Assembly: GCA_045110515.1 (NCBI GenBank) | Contig: JBGCGD010000057.1 | Coordinates: 1-64,000 of the forward strand | Source of the DNA: Granulosicoccus sp045110515 | GTDB lineage: Bacteria; Pseudomonadota; Gammaproteobacteria; Granulosicoccales; Granulosicoccaceae | Length of the DNA stretch: 64,000 bases | Direction: 5' to 3' | Part shown: positions 53,578 to 63,590 of the stretch, one piece after another | Layout: every line of letters starts with the position of its first letter | Numbering within the stretch: the stretch's first letter is position 1 | Position numbers and translations under genes: made by a program | The notes under the pieces: model-generated | Seen by the model: only the letters and a program-made list of their open reading frames with translations | Told to the model about the DNA's origin: nothing | Database searches by the model: none

Positions 53578-55476
53578 TCACATGTTGCGTATTTCTAGAT
53601 CTATGGTGTCACCGGCGGGTTCGAAATTGAATACCCGGCCGTAAAACGTCAGCTCAGCCTGTATAGCTTTTATGATGGTCGCGGCCTGTCTGAACCCGTG
53701 TTGTTCGCCTTCAAATTCAAGATACGACACAGGAATTCCACGCTTTTCTAGGGCCTCGACTATCATGCGTGATTGATTCGGTGGAACGATCGCATCTTCA
53801 GAGCCTTGAAGAATAATCATGGGCGCTGTAAATCCGTCCAAATGGTTAATGGGTGATCGCTGCTCGTAAACCTCTGAGGCTTCTGGCCATGGTCCGATCA
53901 GGCTATCCAAGTACCTTGACTCGAATTTATGCGTATCGTTTGCTAATGCTTCCAAATCCGCCACGCCGTACAAGCTAGCGCCTGCTGTGAACGTGTCATG
54001 AAAAGCCAGTGCCGAGAGTACCGTAAAGCCACCTGCACTTCCTCCGCGAATGAGTAGCCGTTCGGGGTCAACCGATCCTCTTTCAGCCAGATACTGAGCT
54101 ACGGCGACGCAGTCTTCAACGTCAGCTATACCCCATTGGCCTTCCAATTTCTTGCGGTATTTACGTCCGAAACCGCTACTTCCGCGATAATTCACATCGG
54201 CTATAGCGAAACCACGGCTGGTCCAAAACCTGTGGGCTAATGACAATTGCGGCCGTGCTGGTGCTGTTGGGCCCCCATGGGCGAGTACGATTAAAGGAGG
54301 TCGTTCCTCTGCTGGACCTTCAACATCCGGATGTGCTGGCGAATAATACAAGGCGTGAGCTACCTCGTTTTTCGCGCTCCCTGTAGGAAAAGAAATAACT
54401 TCTGGTTCACTGAGATACTCAGGCTGCAGGTTTAAATCTCGCGGCTTGACGATCTGTTGATGATCTTGAAAAACGGCGGCTTCGCTCGACCATGATCCAC
54501 TGGTAAAGCTGATGTGCGACCCGGAAGCACGAACACTGTGAAAATTAGTTTGTTTTGGGTAGCCGTCCAGATAATCAATTCCACCTTTGTATTGTGCGAA
54601 CACTAGGGAGCCATCTTCTTTGAAAGCGTAGCGAGCCATGCCATGTACCCACGGTGGATAACCAATTTCTCCCTCCGGTGCCAATATGGGCTTGTCAGTA
54701 CCGTGCGCGTACAGATGCCAGAGATCGTTACGATCTGAAAGGTAGTGCAGAACACCCGTTGGAGACCACAATGGCTGAACGATGGATTCGTTTTCTCCAC
54801 CTGCGACAGTCTTAACGTTACTGATGGTGACCTCTTCAGAGGTTATTTCGATATCAGCCAGCATCAGCTGAGTATCGTCCCAAGGCATATTCGGGTGATC
54901 CCACTGCACCCAGGCGAGCCGTTTACCGTCCGGTGACAGACAAGGAGAGCCATAAAAATCTGCTCCTGTGGCAAGATCTATTTGTTTTCCGGATCCGTCG
55001 TTGGCGGTGGCTGCAATCAAATTCTGCGGTTCAGTTTGCTCTTTACGATGTCTTTCTAGAACGCTGATAACCCATTGTCGGCAAGGCGTGGGCCTAATAT
55101 CGGCAAACCGATCAGCCTTGGGCGTTTCAGGCTCATTACTCAGCAGGATTGGACTGTTGCCTGGGAACAGGCGGCGTAACCGTTGATCAGCATAATCGAC
55201 GTACCAAAGAACGCCGTCCGTCGCCCACCAGGCTCCACCGCCGTATTCATGCATGTTGGTTCTGACATTCGCGCCATCGGGCGTTATCTCTTCAGTGAGG
55301 CCATCGCACCAGCGCATGACGGCAACGCGGCCGCCTTCTTCGGGTCTGGACTCTGCCCACCACACGGCATCTCCATCGGGAATCACTTCGCTGATGCCTT
55401 TTGCACCGGCTACCAACATGTTGGCTGATATTGGAGACGCCCAGGTGCCATAAGGCGCTATTGCTTTACTGGGCAT
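53578..55476 (-). CDS. S9-family prolyl oligopeptidase-type peptidase
   Basis: Serine peptidase of 632 residues without a signal peptide. The N-terminal two-thirds form a TolB-like beta-propeller (LSPDGKRLAWVQWDHP). The C-terminal alpha/beta hydrolase has LAHGGPTAPARP, the nucleophile in RGGSAGGFT, the Asp in LQGSEDAIVPP and the His in EGEQHGFRQ. Acylaminoacyl- or dipeptidyl-peptidase activity is likely. Its ATG overlaps the stop of the upstream thioredoxin-fold gene by one base. Confidence 0.9.
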   Translation of the reverse strand: MPSKAIAPYGTWASPISANMLVAGAKGISEVIPDGDAVWWAESRPEEGGRVAVMRWCDGLTEEITPDGANVRTNMHEYGGGAWWATDGVLWYVDYADQRLRRLFPGNSPILLSNEPETPKADRFADIRPTPCRQWVISVLERHRKEQTEPQNLIAATANDGSGKQIDLATGADFYGSPCLSPDGKRLAWVQWDHPNMPWDDTQLMLADIEITSEEVTISNVKTVAGGENESIVQPLWSPTGVLHYLSDRNDLWHLYAHGTDKPILAPEGEIGYPPWVHGMARYAFKEDGSLVFAQYKGGIDYLDGYPKQTNFHSVRASGSHISFTSGSWSSEAAVFQDHQQIVKPRDLNLQPEYLSEPEVISFPTGSAKNEVAHALYYSPAHPDVEGPAEERPPLIVLAHGGPTAPARPQLSLAHRFWTSRGFAIADVNYRGSSGFGRKYRKKLEGQWGIADVEDCVAVAQYLAERGSVDPERLLIRGGSAGGFTVLSALAFHDTFTAGASLYGVADLEALANDTHKFESRYLDSLIGPWPEASEVYEQRSPINHLDGFTAPMIILQGSEDAIVPPNQSRMIVEALEKRGIPVSYLEFEGEQHGFRQAATIIKAIQAELTFYGRVFNFEPAGDTIDLEIRNM

Positions 55477-56003
55477 TATGAAGCTGTGCCGCGAGCGGGT
55501 TTGCCGTGCTCAATAGTGAATATCATGCCGTCGAGAAGCTCGGCCAAATCAGGTCGCGCGGACGGTCCGTTAGAGATAGCGGCAATTTGAATGGTACCGT
55601 CAGGGCGCAGGCAGAAAACAGCGGGTTCAGCAAACTGGCGATCTGTTTCTTCTGGCGTCAGTGGATCGCTGATGTAGACGCCGAGATTTTTCATGTCATC
55701 TACTGATAAGTCGTAGCCAACCGGAAACGTCCATCCAAATTCATTTAAGTCAGCTTGTAATTTTTCAATAGGGTCGGCTGATACCGCCACGATGTCGAAT
55801 CCTGCCGTTTTCCATTCAGATTGCATGTTTTCCAAAATCCCAAGGTACTTTTTACATCTGCCGCAGTGCTTACCGCGATAGATAACGATTAGTTGCCAAC
55901 GACCATTTGGAGCGCCCACTGTCTGAGTCTCACCATTGGCGAGCGTACTGTTAAATGCGGGGAAGGTTTGACCTGCGACGGGTTTGAAGTTTGAATTGCT
56001 CAT
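55476..56003 (-). CDS. AhpC/TSA-type peroxiredoxin-like protein
   Basis: Thioredoxin-fold protein of 175 residues. The active site is YRGKHCGRCKKY, with C47 and C50 in a CxxC pair rather than the single peroxidatic Cys of classical peroxiredoxins. ADPIEKLQADLNEFG fits the AhpC/TSA fold. The role is redox, probably thiol-dependent. ATG 56003 is preferred over TTG 56009. It is translationally coupled to the S9 peptidase. Confidence 0.83.
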   Translation of the reverse strand: MSNSNFKPVAGQTFPAFNSTLANGETQTVGAPNGRWQLIVIYRGKHCGRCKKYLGILENMQSEWKTAGFDIVAVSADPIEKLQADLNEFGWTFPVGYDLSVDDMKNLGVYISDPLTPEETDRQFAEPAVFCLRPDGTIQIAAISNGPSARPDLAELLDGMIFTIEHGKPARGTAS

Positions 56004-56149
56004 GATCAAAATGGAAAACGCGGGAGTAAAAGAGAACCCTAGTATACTGGCGTGCGGGTCATTCTCAAGGTGTGTGAAGCCTAAGACTTAAGTTGCAATA
56101 ACCCCCAAATCTCCTGACCTGGGGTTTGTTTAAGCATGGATTGGTGAAT

Positions 56150-57151
56150 ATGAAAAACGAACCCGATAGGGCCCACGTCAAGTTCCCAGAATCAGCCCAT
56201 CAATTTGTATGCGATCAACTTGACGCGTCAGTGATTCACTCAGCGACAACAATGCAAGCTTTATGGGGTGGACAGGGAAGCCTGCTTAGGCTGTGTAGCA
56301 ACTCCCCGACACATCCGTCATGTGTGTTAAAGCTCATTACTCCGGATCGCGCAGCTCAGCATCCGCGAGGTTGGAACGGCAAACGCTCTCATGAGCGTAA
56401 AGCCCAATCGTATAGAGTCGAACGCTATTGGTATGAGCACTATGCCAATCGATGCCACAGCGGTTGTAGGGTGCCTGCTTCGCTAGGTACCCATGCTGAT
56501 GAGCACGCAAGTTACATTCTATTAGAAGATTTATCGTCAGAATACCCCAGCCTATGCTCGCAACTGAGCATCAGCGAAGTGCAGATCTGTCTACGATGGT
56601 TGGCTGAATTTCACGCAAAATTTTTAGATGATTCGGCTGACGGTCTGTGGGAAGAGGGTTGTTATTGGCATTTATCGACACGGCCTGACGAGTTCGCCGC
56701 AATGGACGCTGGGCCAGTCAAAGAGGCGGCTGTGTTGCTTGATGAAAAACTAAAATGCGCACAATTTCAAACCCTGGTTCATGGCGATGCGAAAGTTGCT
56801 AATTTCTGTTTCAACGAAACAATGAGTGATGTGGCAGCAGTTGATTTTCAGTACGTAGGGCGCGGCTGTGGAATAAAAGATATAGCGTACTTTCTGGGCA
56901 GTTGTCTAAGCGATACACAATGTGCAGAATATGAAACTCAACTGCTTGACCATTATTTTTATTGTTTACACAACGCCATTGATGACTCGTTAGATGGGCA
57001 AAGCAAACAACAACTCGAAACGGAATGGCGGTCTCTTTATCCGATAGCATGGACAGATTTCTATCGTTTCTTGTTAGGTTGGATGCCCGGTCATCCGAAG
57101 ATTCACAGCTATACGTTAGCTTTGTGTCATCGCTCATTGTCTGAGCTCTAA
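56150..57151 (+). CDS. phosphotransferase (aminoglycoside/choline/ecdysteroid kinase-like)
   Basis: Protein-kinase-like small-molecule kinase of about 333 residues. The catalytic loop is LVHGDAKVANFCF, and VDFQYVGRGCGIKDIAYFL provides the metal-binding Asp. SYILLEDLSSEYPS is also typical of the EcKinase-like/CHK group. The substrate is unknown. ATG 56150 is preferred over TTG 56126. A GC-rich inverted repeat with a short T-run lies just upstream (about 56100-56130). Confidence 0.8.
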   Translation: MKNEPDRAHVKFPESAHQFVCDQLDASVIHSATTMQALWGGQGSLLRLCSNSPTHPSCVLKLITPDRAAQHPRGWNGKRSHERKAQSYRVERYWYEHYANRCHSGCRVPASLGTHADEHASYILLEDLSSEYPSLCSQLSISEVQICLRWLAEFHAKFLDDSADGLWEEGCYWHLSTRPDEFAAMDAGPVKEAAVLLDEKLKCAQFQTLVHGDAKVANFCFNETMSDVAAVDFQYVGRGCGIKDIAYFLGSCLSDTQCAEYETQLLDHYFYCLHNAIDDSLDGQSKQQLETEWRSLYPIAWTDFYRFLLGWMPGHPKIHSYTLALCHRSLSEL

Positions 57152-57354
57152 CCCAATCTTCTCTTCGCTTGTAAGAATGTCTTAGCCTCGCGTTGATGCG
57201 CCACTGAGTCTACTTTTGGATCTAAAACGTTTACAGCTTTTCAGCTCCACGCAATTTAGCGGGTGTGCTGTTCAGTAGATAGCTACACCTATTTGAAACT
57301 GAGGACATGCGCGTCAGTGTGCAGTAAATCTGTACACAAAATACACTCCAAACG

Positions 57355-58683
57355 CTATGAAGATGTCAGCTCTTTAAGTTGTCTTGAGGTGTACCAGTGT
57401 GCGACAAACGCTGCGACTACCACCACAGAAATAATGGTGTAGAACACCGTCATCATGGGTGAATTTACTTGTGTAATAAGCCAATAGTTAATACTGGCTG
57501 GAATGACCAGTTGCCTTGCGATACCCAACACCATAGGAAACATCGGTTGTTTCATCGCCTGCAATGTTGCTGTACTCAGAAAAAGTACTACATAAGCATA
57601 GAAGGCAATAGCATCAATTTTTAAGTAAGCGGCCCCGGTATCTCTTATCGATTGATCATCGGTAAAGAAGTCCATCATGGCCGGAGACAAGAACACCATA
57701 ATGGGGATAGAAACCGCAGCCATCGCTAACCCAACGATAAGCGCCGTTTTGTAAGTTTCATGTACGCGTTTGTAATGACCTGCTCCTAGATTTTGACCGG
57801 CAATGGCCATAACCGCAGCATTTAAGCCCAGTGCCGGAAGTAAGAGTACTTGTTCTAGTCTGAGTCCGACGGCATAGCCTGCGACATGTTCACTTCCGAA
57901 CCGCCCAATGAGTGAGATAGTGATAAAGCTACCCAAAATAATCGTCAGCATATTGAAGCTTGCTGGAAGCACTTGTTTCAACAAGTCTAGCCATCTATTG
58001 ATGCTGATTTTTGGTTTGCTATAGCGTCCAATTTCGCGGCAAAGTACCCAATAGAGGTAAACAGCGGACCCAGCTTTAATTAGTACCGTTGCAAGAGCAA
58101 GCCCTGATACTCCTAGCTCCAACGCAAACGTCAGTAAAGGGTTCAATGCGAGGTTGATAAAGAAACCTGCAGCCAGCGCATTTCTATTGGATTTCGTGTC
58201 ACCCATTGCCATCAGAGCCCCGGCGGCTGCGAAACTTAAAATAAACGTAGATGCTCCTAGCAGGGTGATCGTCACGTATTCCATGGCCAGAGGGGCAATA
58301 TCAGGTTCCGCTCCAAGGAATACGACTAGAGGCTCTGCTACCCACCAACCCAACGCGGTCACCAAAATACTCAATAAGATGGCTAGCCCAAATACATGAT
58401 CAACCCAGTTAGCCACCTCGTCATTGTCGCTTTTGCCGACTGCCGGGGCGATAATGGCCGAGGCTCCGGTTTGTATGCCGATACCTAGGGCCAGTAACAG
58501 GAAAAACACGCTGCCGGCAATAGACACACCTGCCAGAGCCTCATCGGAGACACGACCCGCAAACCAGAAATCACTGAGGTTGTACAGAGTATTGAATATC
58601 ATGCCCATTGACGCTGGTATGGACAACCGCACCAGATGATGGAGTATTGACCCTTCGATCAATGGCTTGTTGACACTTCTCAT
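57355..58683 (-). CDS. MATE-family efflux transporter
   Basis: Twelve-helix drug/cation antiporter of 442 residues. The N-terminal segments LVRLSIPASMGMIFNTLYNL and VSIAGSVFFLLLALGIGIQ, and the mid-protein GLRLEQVLLLPALGLNAAV, fit the MATE family (PF01554). ATG 58683 is preferred over an upstream TTG at 58764. It is divergent from the homocysteine methyltransferase gene. The 57152-57354 gap holds nothing recognisable. Confidence 0.92.
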   Translation of the reverse strand: MRSVNKPLIEGSILHHLVRLSIPASMGMIFNTLYNLSDFWFAGRVSDEALAGVSIAGSVFFLLLALGIGIQTGASAIIAPAVGKSDNDEVANWVDHVFGLAILLSILVTALGWWVAEPLVVFLGAEPDIAPLAMEYVTITLLGASTFILSFAAAGALMAMGDTKSNRNALAAGFFINLALNPLLTFALELGVSGLALATVLIKAGSAVYLYWVLCREIGRYSKPKISINRWLDLLKQVLPASFNMLTIILGSFITISLIGRFGSEHVAGYAVGLRLEQVLLLPALGLNAAVMAIAGQNLGAGHYKRVHETYKTALIVGLAMAAVSIPIMVFLSPAMMDFFTDDQSIRDTGAAYLKIDAIAFYAYVVLFLSTATLQAMKQPMFPMVLGIARQLVIPASINYWLITQVNSPMMTVFYTIISVVVVAAFVAHWYTSRQLKELTSS

Positions 58684-58832
58684 GAAATATTGCGATAAGT
58701 TATATGGATTTGGCGCAGTGTTTGCGGCCAGTTTGAGCGGAAATAACCGTAAGGTGCAGTACAAGCCGTTTCATTGGGGAATATACAGTGTCGGCGAACA
58801 TCCCGTTGCCAGTATTTTTTAGGAATATCAAT

Positions 58833-59720
58833 ATGCAAAGTGTCACATTACTCGATGGCGGTATGGGACAAGAGCTCGTTCGGCGTTCGGGCAAAGATCC
58901 ATCTCCGTTGTGGTCTGCCCAGGTCATGCTCGATGCCCCCGACCTTGTAGAGCAACTACACATTGATTTTATTCAAGCCGGTGCGTCTGTTATTACACTG
59001 AATACCTATAGTGCGACTCCTGAAAGGCTTGAAGCGCACAGCCGTGTTGAACTGTTTGAACCCGTGCAGCAGGCCGCGTGCGAGGTGGCTAAAAGCGCGA
59101 TCGTAAAAGCGGGTGTACCCAACGTGCAAATTGCGGGGTGTTTGCCGCCTTTGGTCGCAAGTTATCACCCTGAGCTAACACCCGCCAGGGAAATCGCTGT
59201 CGATACTTATACCAAAATTGCAGCGGCTCAAAACGAAGCCGTTGACTTCTTTATGTGCGAGACCATGGCAAGCGTTGCTGAGGCGGAATATGCGTTGGAA
59301 GGGGCGTCTGTTTTTGGTAAGCCTGTCTGGGTTGCATTGACGTTAGACGATAAAAAACCAAATTGTCTAAGGGGTGGGGATCCCTGGCAAGAAGCAGTGC
59401 AGCGTGTACAGGAGCGCGGTGCTGCGGCCGTGCTGCTGAATTGTTCGCGCCCTGAGACCATCGATGCGATATGGTCAGATTTTGCGAAAGCGTGTGAGGT
59501 GCCCTTTGGTGCCTATGCTAACGGCTTTACATCGGTGACCGATCTTAAGCCTGGAGGAACCGTGGACTCATTGGAGACGCGCAACGATCTCGACCCGGAA
59601 GCCTATACTGCTTTTGCCGAAGGTTGGGTAAGCCAGGGGGCTACTCTTATTGGAGGTTGCTGCGAGGTCGGGCCTGCTCATATTGCTTGTTTGTCTGAAA
59701 AGCTACAGGCAATAAATTGA
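58833..59720 (+). CDS. homocysteine S-methyltransferase family protein
   Basis: Zinc-dependent methyltransferase of 295 residues. It begins TLLDGGMGQELVRR. The zinc cysteines are in LLNCSRPE and GGCCEVGPAH. Relatives use S-methylmethionine, betaine or other methyl donors; the donor is unknown. ATG 58833 has AGGA eight bases upstream and fits family starts better than the GTG at 58788. No SAM or cobalamin riboswitch was seen upstream. Confidence 0.88.
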   Translation: MQSVTLLDGGMGQELVRRSGKDPSPLWSAQVMLDAPDLVEQLHIDFIQAGASVITLNTYSATPERLEAHSRVELFEPVQQAACEVAKSAIVKAGVPNVQIAGCLPPLVASYHPELTPAREIAVDTYTKIAAAQNEAVDFFMCETMASVAEAEYALEGASVFGKPVWVALTLDDKKPNCLRGGDPWQEAVQRVQERGAAAVLLNCSRPETIDAIWSDFAKACEVPFGAYANGFTSVTDLKPGGTVDSLETRNDLDPEAYTAFAEGWVSQGATLIGGCCEVGPAHIACLSEKLQAIN

Positions 59721-59751
59721 TGCTCTAAAAGCAGTCTTTTGCACGAAGAAA

Positions 59752-59782
59752 AACAGGCTGGCTTATGAAGCCAGCCTGTTTC
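59752..59782. terminator. bidirectional terminator between hmt and xsc
   Basis: A perfect 14-bp stem with a three-base loop, preceded by an A-rich run and ending in T residues, lies between two convergent genes. It can terminate both. Confidence 0.85.
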
Positions 59783-59792
59783 ATACGACCAA

Positions 59793-61574
59793 CTAGCTGA
59801 TTTGCTGAGGACGCATATCGCTTGCGCTTACGCCGGCAACCTTGTTAGGAGCTGACATCGCATCACGACGGAACGGCTCGCCCAGTTCCTGATTAAGTAC
59901 AACTTCGATAAACGTAGTCACGTTGTCGTTCATCTGCTCTTTCACTGCAGTATTCAACGCTTCAGTAAGTGCGTCAGTGTTGAAGACCTTCACACCCTTC
60001 AGACCACAAGCATCAGCGATCTGTGCGTACTCGACGCCTAGGTTAAGTTCTGTGCCGACAAAGTTATCGTCATACCACAGTGTGGTGTTGCGCTTCTCAG
60101 CACCCCATTGATAGTTACGGAAAATAACCATAGTGATGGGTGGCCAGTCGTTGCGACCACAGGCCGTCATCTCGTTCATGGAGATTCCGAACGCACCGTC
60201 ACCTGCAAAACCGACAACCGGTACATCAGGACAGCCGATTTTTGCACCAAGAATAGCCGGTAATCCGTATCCACAAGGGCCAAACAAGCCTGGCGCTAAG
60301 TATTTGCGACCTTTCTCGAAGGTGGGATAAGCGTTACCGATTGCGCAGTTGTTACCAATGTCGCTTGAGATGATGACCTCATCTGGTAGTGAATCACGAA
60401 TAGCCAACCAAGCGTTTCGTGGCGACATACGATCCGGCTCACGCTCGCGCGCACGTTCGTTCCACGTAATTCCTTCGTCGTTGTCTTCTTCGTGTTCCAT
60501 AGACACAAGTTCTTGCGCCCAACGATCTTTGGTTAGCTTGATGAGCGCTCTACGATCTTCACGACCGGCATCGCCTGCACCTTTACTTAATTGTGCTTTG
60601 ATTTGTTCTGCAACGTACTTCGCATCACCTTGAATGGCAACGTCAACGCGCTTAGTTAAACCAATTCGGTCAGCGTTAATATCGACTTGGATCAGCTTGG
60701 CATCTTTGGGCCAGTAATCGATTCCGTATCCAGGAAGTGTTGAAAAAGGATTCAGGCGTGTGCCAAGCGCAAGAACTACATCGGCTTTTGCGATGATTTC
60801 CATCGCTGCTTTCGAACCGTTATAGCCTAATGGTCCCATGGAGAGCTCGTGAGATCCAGGGAATGCATCGTTGTGCTGGTAGTTACAGCATACCGGTGAG
60901 TCGAGCACTTCGGCGAGCTGACGAGAAGCATCAATAGCGCCACCGATAACAACACCGGCACCGTTTAAGATGACTGGAAACTGAGCGTTAGAGAGAAGCT
61001 CTGCTGCCTGATCGATGGCAGATGATCCACCACGTGGTCGCTCAAGACGGACAACTTGTGGTAAGTCGATATCGATAACTTTTGTCCAGTAGTCACGAGG
61101 AACATTAATTTGAGCCGGGCCAGACGCGCGCCAAGCTTGTTCGATAACTCGGTTTAAAACTTCAGCGATTCGACTTGGGTCACGGACCTCTTCCTGATAG
61201 GCGACCATGTCCTGGAACAGGGCCATCTGCTGGATTTCCTGGAACCCACCTTGGCCGATGCTTTTGTTGGCTGCCTGTGGTGTCACCAACAATAAGGGAG
61301 TGTGATTCCAGTAGGCTGTCTTGATAGGAGTAACAAAGTTGGTGATTCCTGGGCCGTTTTGCGCGATTGCCATGGACATTTTGCCAGTCGCACGTGTGTA
61401 GCCGTCTGCACTCATACCGGCGTTACATTCGTGTGCACAATCCCAAAATTTGATACCGGCTTCTGGAAATAAGTCGGAGATCGGCATCATGGCCGAACCG
61501 ATAATGCCGAAAGCATTGTCGATACCGTGCATCTGAAGAACCTTGATGAAGGCCTCTTCGGTAGTCATTTTCAC
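59793..61574 (-). CDS. xsc: sulfoacetaldehyde acetyltransferase
   Basis: Thiamine diphosphate enzyme that converts sulfoacetaldehyde and phosphate to acetyl phosphate and sulfite. It has 593 residues. The N-terminal AFGIIGSAMMPISDLFPEAG is characteristic of Xsc. The ThDP motif GDGAFGISMNEMTACGRNDW is present. GTG 61574 has AGGAG seven bases upstream, better spacing than ATG 61568. No pta, taurine transporter, taurine dehydrogenase or regulator is adjacent, unlike typical taurine loci. Confidence 0.94.
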   Translation of the reverse strand: MKMTTEEAFIKVLQMHGIDNAFGIIGSAMMPISDLFPEAGIKFWDCAHECNAGMSADGYTRATGKMSMAIAQNGPGITNFVTPIKTAYWNHTPLLLVTPQAANKSIGQGGFQEIQQMALFQDMVAYQEEVRDPSRIAEVLNRVIEQAWRASGPAQINVPRDYWTKVIDIDLPQVVRLERPRGGSSAIDQAAELLSNAQFPVILNGAGVVIGGAIDASRQLAEVLDSPVCCNYQHNDAFPGSHELSMGPLGYNGSKAAMEIIAKADVVLALGTRLNPFSTLPGYGIDYWPKDAKLIQVDINADRIGLTKRVDVAIQGDAKYVAEQIKAQLSKGAGDAGREDRRALIKLTKDRWAQELVSMEHEEDNDEGITWNERAREREPDRMSPRNAWLAIRDSLPDEVIISSDIGNNCAIGNAYPTFEKGRKYLAPGLFGPCGYGLPAILGAKIGCPDVPVVGFAGDGAFGISMNEMTACGRNDWPPITMVIFRNYQWGAEKRNTTLWYDDNFVGTELNLGVEYAQIADACGLKGVKVFNTDALTEALNTAVKEQMNDNVTTFIEVVLNQELGEPFRRDAMSAPNKVAGVSASDMRPQQIS

Positions 61575-62019
61575 TGTGTCGTACTCCTATTGAATAAGTA
61601 GTCGATGAAAGGGGGTCTGCTAAAAACTGCTGTCATAAGTGAGTGGGTTCGCGCTGTGAAGCACAAATCCATTCACAAAAATATTGGAGGCTTGTCTGTT
61701 TTACTGCCGTGCAGGCCCCTGCCTGCGACAAACCGCATGACGCATGTTACCGCAAAGTAGGGTGCCAGCATTGCGCCAAATAGGGTGCCTTGGGTTGGTC
61801 CACAGGGATTATTACGTTGAATTTCGTGATTCGGTACTCCTGTCGATGTACGGCAATGGCCGTTTGATGCTTACTCAGCTCTTTGGAAGATATTACTTAG
61901 GGCTGCAGCCCAAGGACAGACCGTGATTTTCCAAAAACACGGTTGACGGTGCTTTTACGAGCTACCACTCATTTTCGATTTCAGTGGGCGCTAGCCAGTT
62001 GAGTGAGCGTTCCGATACG
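61575..62019. other. intergenic region upstream of xsc
   Basis: About 445 bases between xsc and the end of the SnoaL gene, both on the minus strand. The xsc promoter should be here. A 60-codon open frame on the plus strand at 61744-61926 has no ribosome-binding site and no recognisable protein. No terminator or riboswitch was identified. Confidence 0.4.
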
Positions 62020-63054
62020 CTACATTTCGCGCGGCATTCTCGTTTGGGCTACTTCACGTGCTCGAGACAGTACGTCGATTCCTAGTTGGTCATATACATC
62101 CATCAGATCAACCAATACCCAGTTTTCTCGGATCAATCCTTTTTCTACTCGCCAGAAATCCAGGCTTCTTAGATAGATTTTCTGAGCATTAGCCGCCAAA
62201 CCCAACCAACCATCATGGCTCAGCGTTTGAGCCATATTAGGCCAACCGGTCACAGCCGCGTAGTTGCCTTCTGCAAAGAAGTGTAGCTCTACTTCATCCG
62301 GAAATTGACCGCGGTCAGGCATAGCCTTTAAAAACGGGATTTGATGCCATTGTCTGAATCCTTGGACTCCCCTACAGGTGCCTATCCCGGACGGACCGTA
62401 CCAATTCATTTTTGGGTGCCAGAAGTTGTCCATCAGCATAACTTCAGGACCGCCTTCCGAGGGATGGCGCACTAGCGCGGTGAGCATATCAATGATGTGT
62501 TGGCGAGTGTTTAGACTATGTTGCGAATCATAAGACTGGCAGGTGACCCCGTCATTACTTGCAGGTCCCGGAACTTGAAGCTCACGGCCCAAGCTCGGAG
62601 CCATTGGCCAGACGTTAATTTGGTGCAGCCATTCGGGCAAGTCCCAGACAGTTTGAATTTCAACAACTTGACCGTCTTCAATTCGAAAGAATTCGTGATA
62701 CCGAAAAGAGATGAATTGACCGGTGGCAGGAATTCCAACCCATGGACGCTGGAAACGGCCCATGTAGTAACCCGCACAGCCCACCCATTGTTGCTGAGTC
62801 TCTGAGGGGCCGGCGACTCTTATAAAATCTCTGCGTTCTAAGTCTGGTATTGCATGAAATAAGTCTCGATAAACTTTGTCGTACAAAGCTTCGGGCCCAT
62901 GCAAATCACCGAACGGGTGACACATATGAACTAAACACGTTGGCGAAAGTACGTTGGACAACTCTGCACGAACATTCGTCTCACCAAAATCGTACATTGC
63001 GTCGCATAAACGCTTTACTAGCGCCTTGTTGGCGTTCGGTATATCGTCACTCAT
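62020..63054 (-). CDS. two-domain SnoaL-like/NTF2-fold protein
   Basis: Soluble protein of 344 residues made of two SnoaL-like domains. The first (about 10-150) has GIPATGQFISFRYHEFFRIEDG, the typical ester-cyclase segment. The second (about 180-330) has GPSGIGTCRGVQGF and LDFWRVEKGLIRENWVLVD, ending DVYDQLGIDVL. The second domain resembles the single-domain protein at 37701-38201. The substrate is unknown. Both lie in catabolic surroundings, suggesting a role in handling small oxygenated compounds. Confidence 0.8.
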   Translation of the reverse strand: MSDDIPNANKALVKRLCDAMYDFGETNVRAELSNVLSPTCLVHMCHPFGDLHGPEALYDKVYRDLFHAIPDLERRDFIRVAGPSETQQQWVGCAGYYMGRFQRPWVGIPATGQFISFRYHEFFRIEDGQVVEIQTVWDLPEWLHQINVWPMAPSLGRELQVPGPASNDGVTCQSYDSQHSLNTRQHIIDMLTALVRHPSEGGPEVMLMDNFWHPKMNWYGPSGIGTCRGVQGFRQWHQIPFLKAMPDRGQFPDEVELHFFAEGNYAAVTGWPNMAQTLSHDGWLGLAANAQKIYLRSLDFWRVEKGLIRENWVLVDLMDVYDQLGIDVLSRAREVAQTRMPREM

Positions 63055-63101
63055 GTGCTAGGTTCATAGTGGGTTTGTGTTCATAGTAGGCTTGTATTCT
63101 A

Positions 63102-63536
63102 CTAAGCGCGCAGAATGTTACTAAGTTGATTTCGCACTCCGTCAGGAATAGTGACCGGTTTACTCGTCTCTCGGTTGACGAAGACATGGGTGAATGTTCC
63201 ATGAGCAGACACGCTGTTTTCGTCATTTCTGAACAAACCGACGCCATACTCAACAGAACTATTCCCCAGACGGTTGACGCGCATCGCAGCCAGAACAGTA
63301 TCAGGGAACACCATAGGTGAGACGTACTGACAGGAGGTGGCAACGACAAAGCCGACGATAGGAGATTTTTGTATATTAAAACCGCAGTGCTCTATGAGGA
63401 AGCTATTGCAGACAGTATCGAAGTAGGTGTAATACACCGCGTTATTGATATGTCCATAGACATCGTTGTCAATCCAACGCGTGCTGATTGGCTTAAAATA
63501 CGAATAGCTCTGCCGGGTTGTAGCGATGTTAGCCAT
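63102..63536 (-). CDS. acyl-CoA thioesterase, 4HBT family
   Basis: Hotdog-fold thioesterase of 144 residues. The active-site segment is STRWIDNDVYGHINNAVYYTYFDT, with the conserved Asp and the YGHINN motif of 4-hydroxybenzoyl-CoA thioesterases. It lies 47 bases upstream of the SnoaL gene on the same strand, so the two may be cotranscribed. The substrate acyl group is unknown. Confidence 0.9.
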   Translation of the reverse strand: MANIATTRQSYSYFKPISTRWIDNDVYGHINNAVYYTYFDTVCNSFLIEHCGFNIQKSPIVGFVVATSCQYVSPMVFPDTVLAAMRVNRLGNSSVEYGVGLFRNDENSVSAHGTFTHVFVNRETSKPVTIPDGVRNQLSNILRA

Positions 63537-63560
63537 GGCGAAAATGGGAGATTAAAACGA

Positions 63561-63590
63561 AAAAAGGAAAGCGTTATAGTAACGCCTTCC
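63561..63590 (-). terminator. Rho-independent terminator without an obvious gene
   Basis: On the minus strand a hairpin (GGAA and GCGTTA-type arms, one mismatch, three-base loop) is followed by five T residues. It would stop a transcript coming from the right, just upstream of the thioesterase gene. No protein gene on the right side of the window uses it. Confidence 0.75.

Noticed and set aside
58684..58832. SAM or cobalamin riboswitch ahead of the homocysteine methyltransferase
   Set aside because: The gap is only about 150 bases and shows no conserved riboswitch core.
61744..61926. 60-codon plus-strand frame upstream of xsc
   Set aside because: No ribosome-binding site, no recognisable protein and unusual composition for a coding gene.
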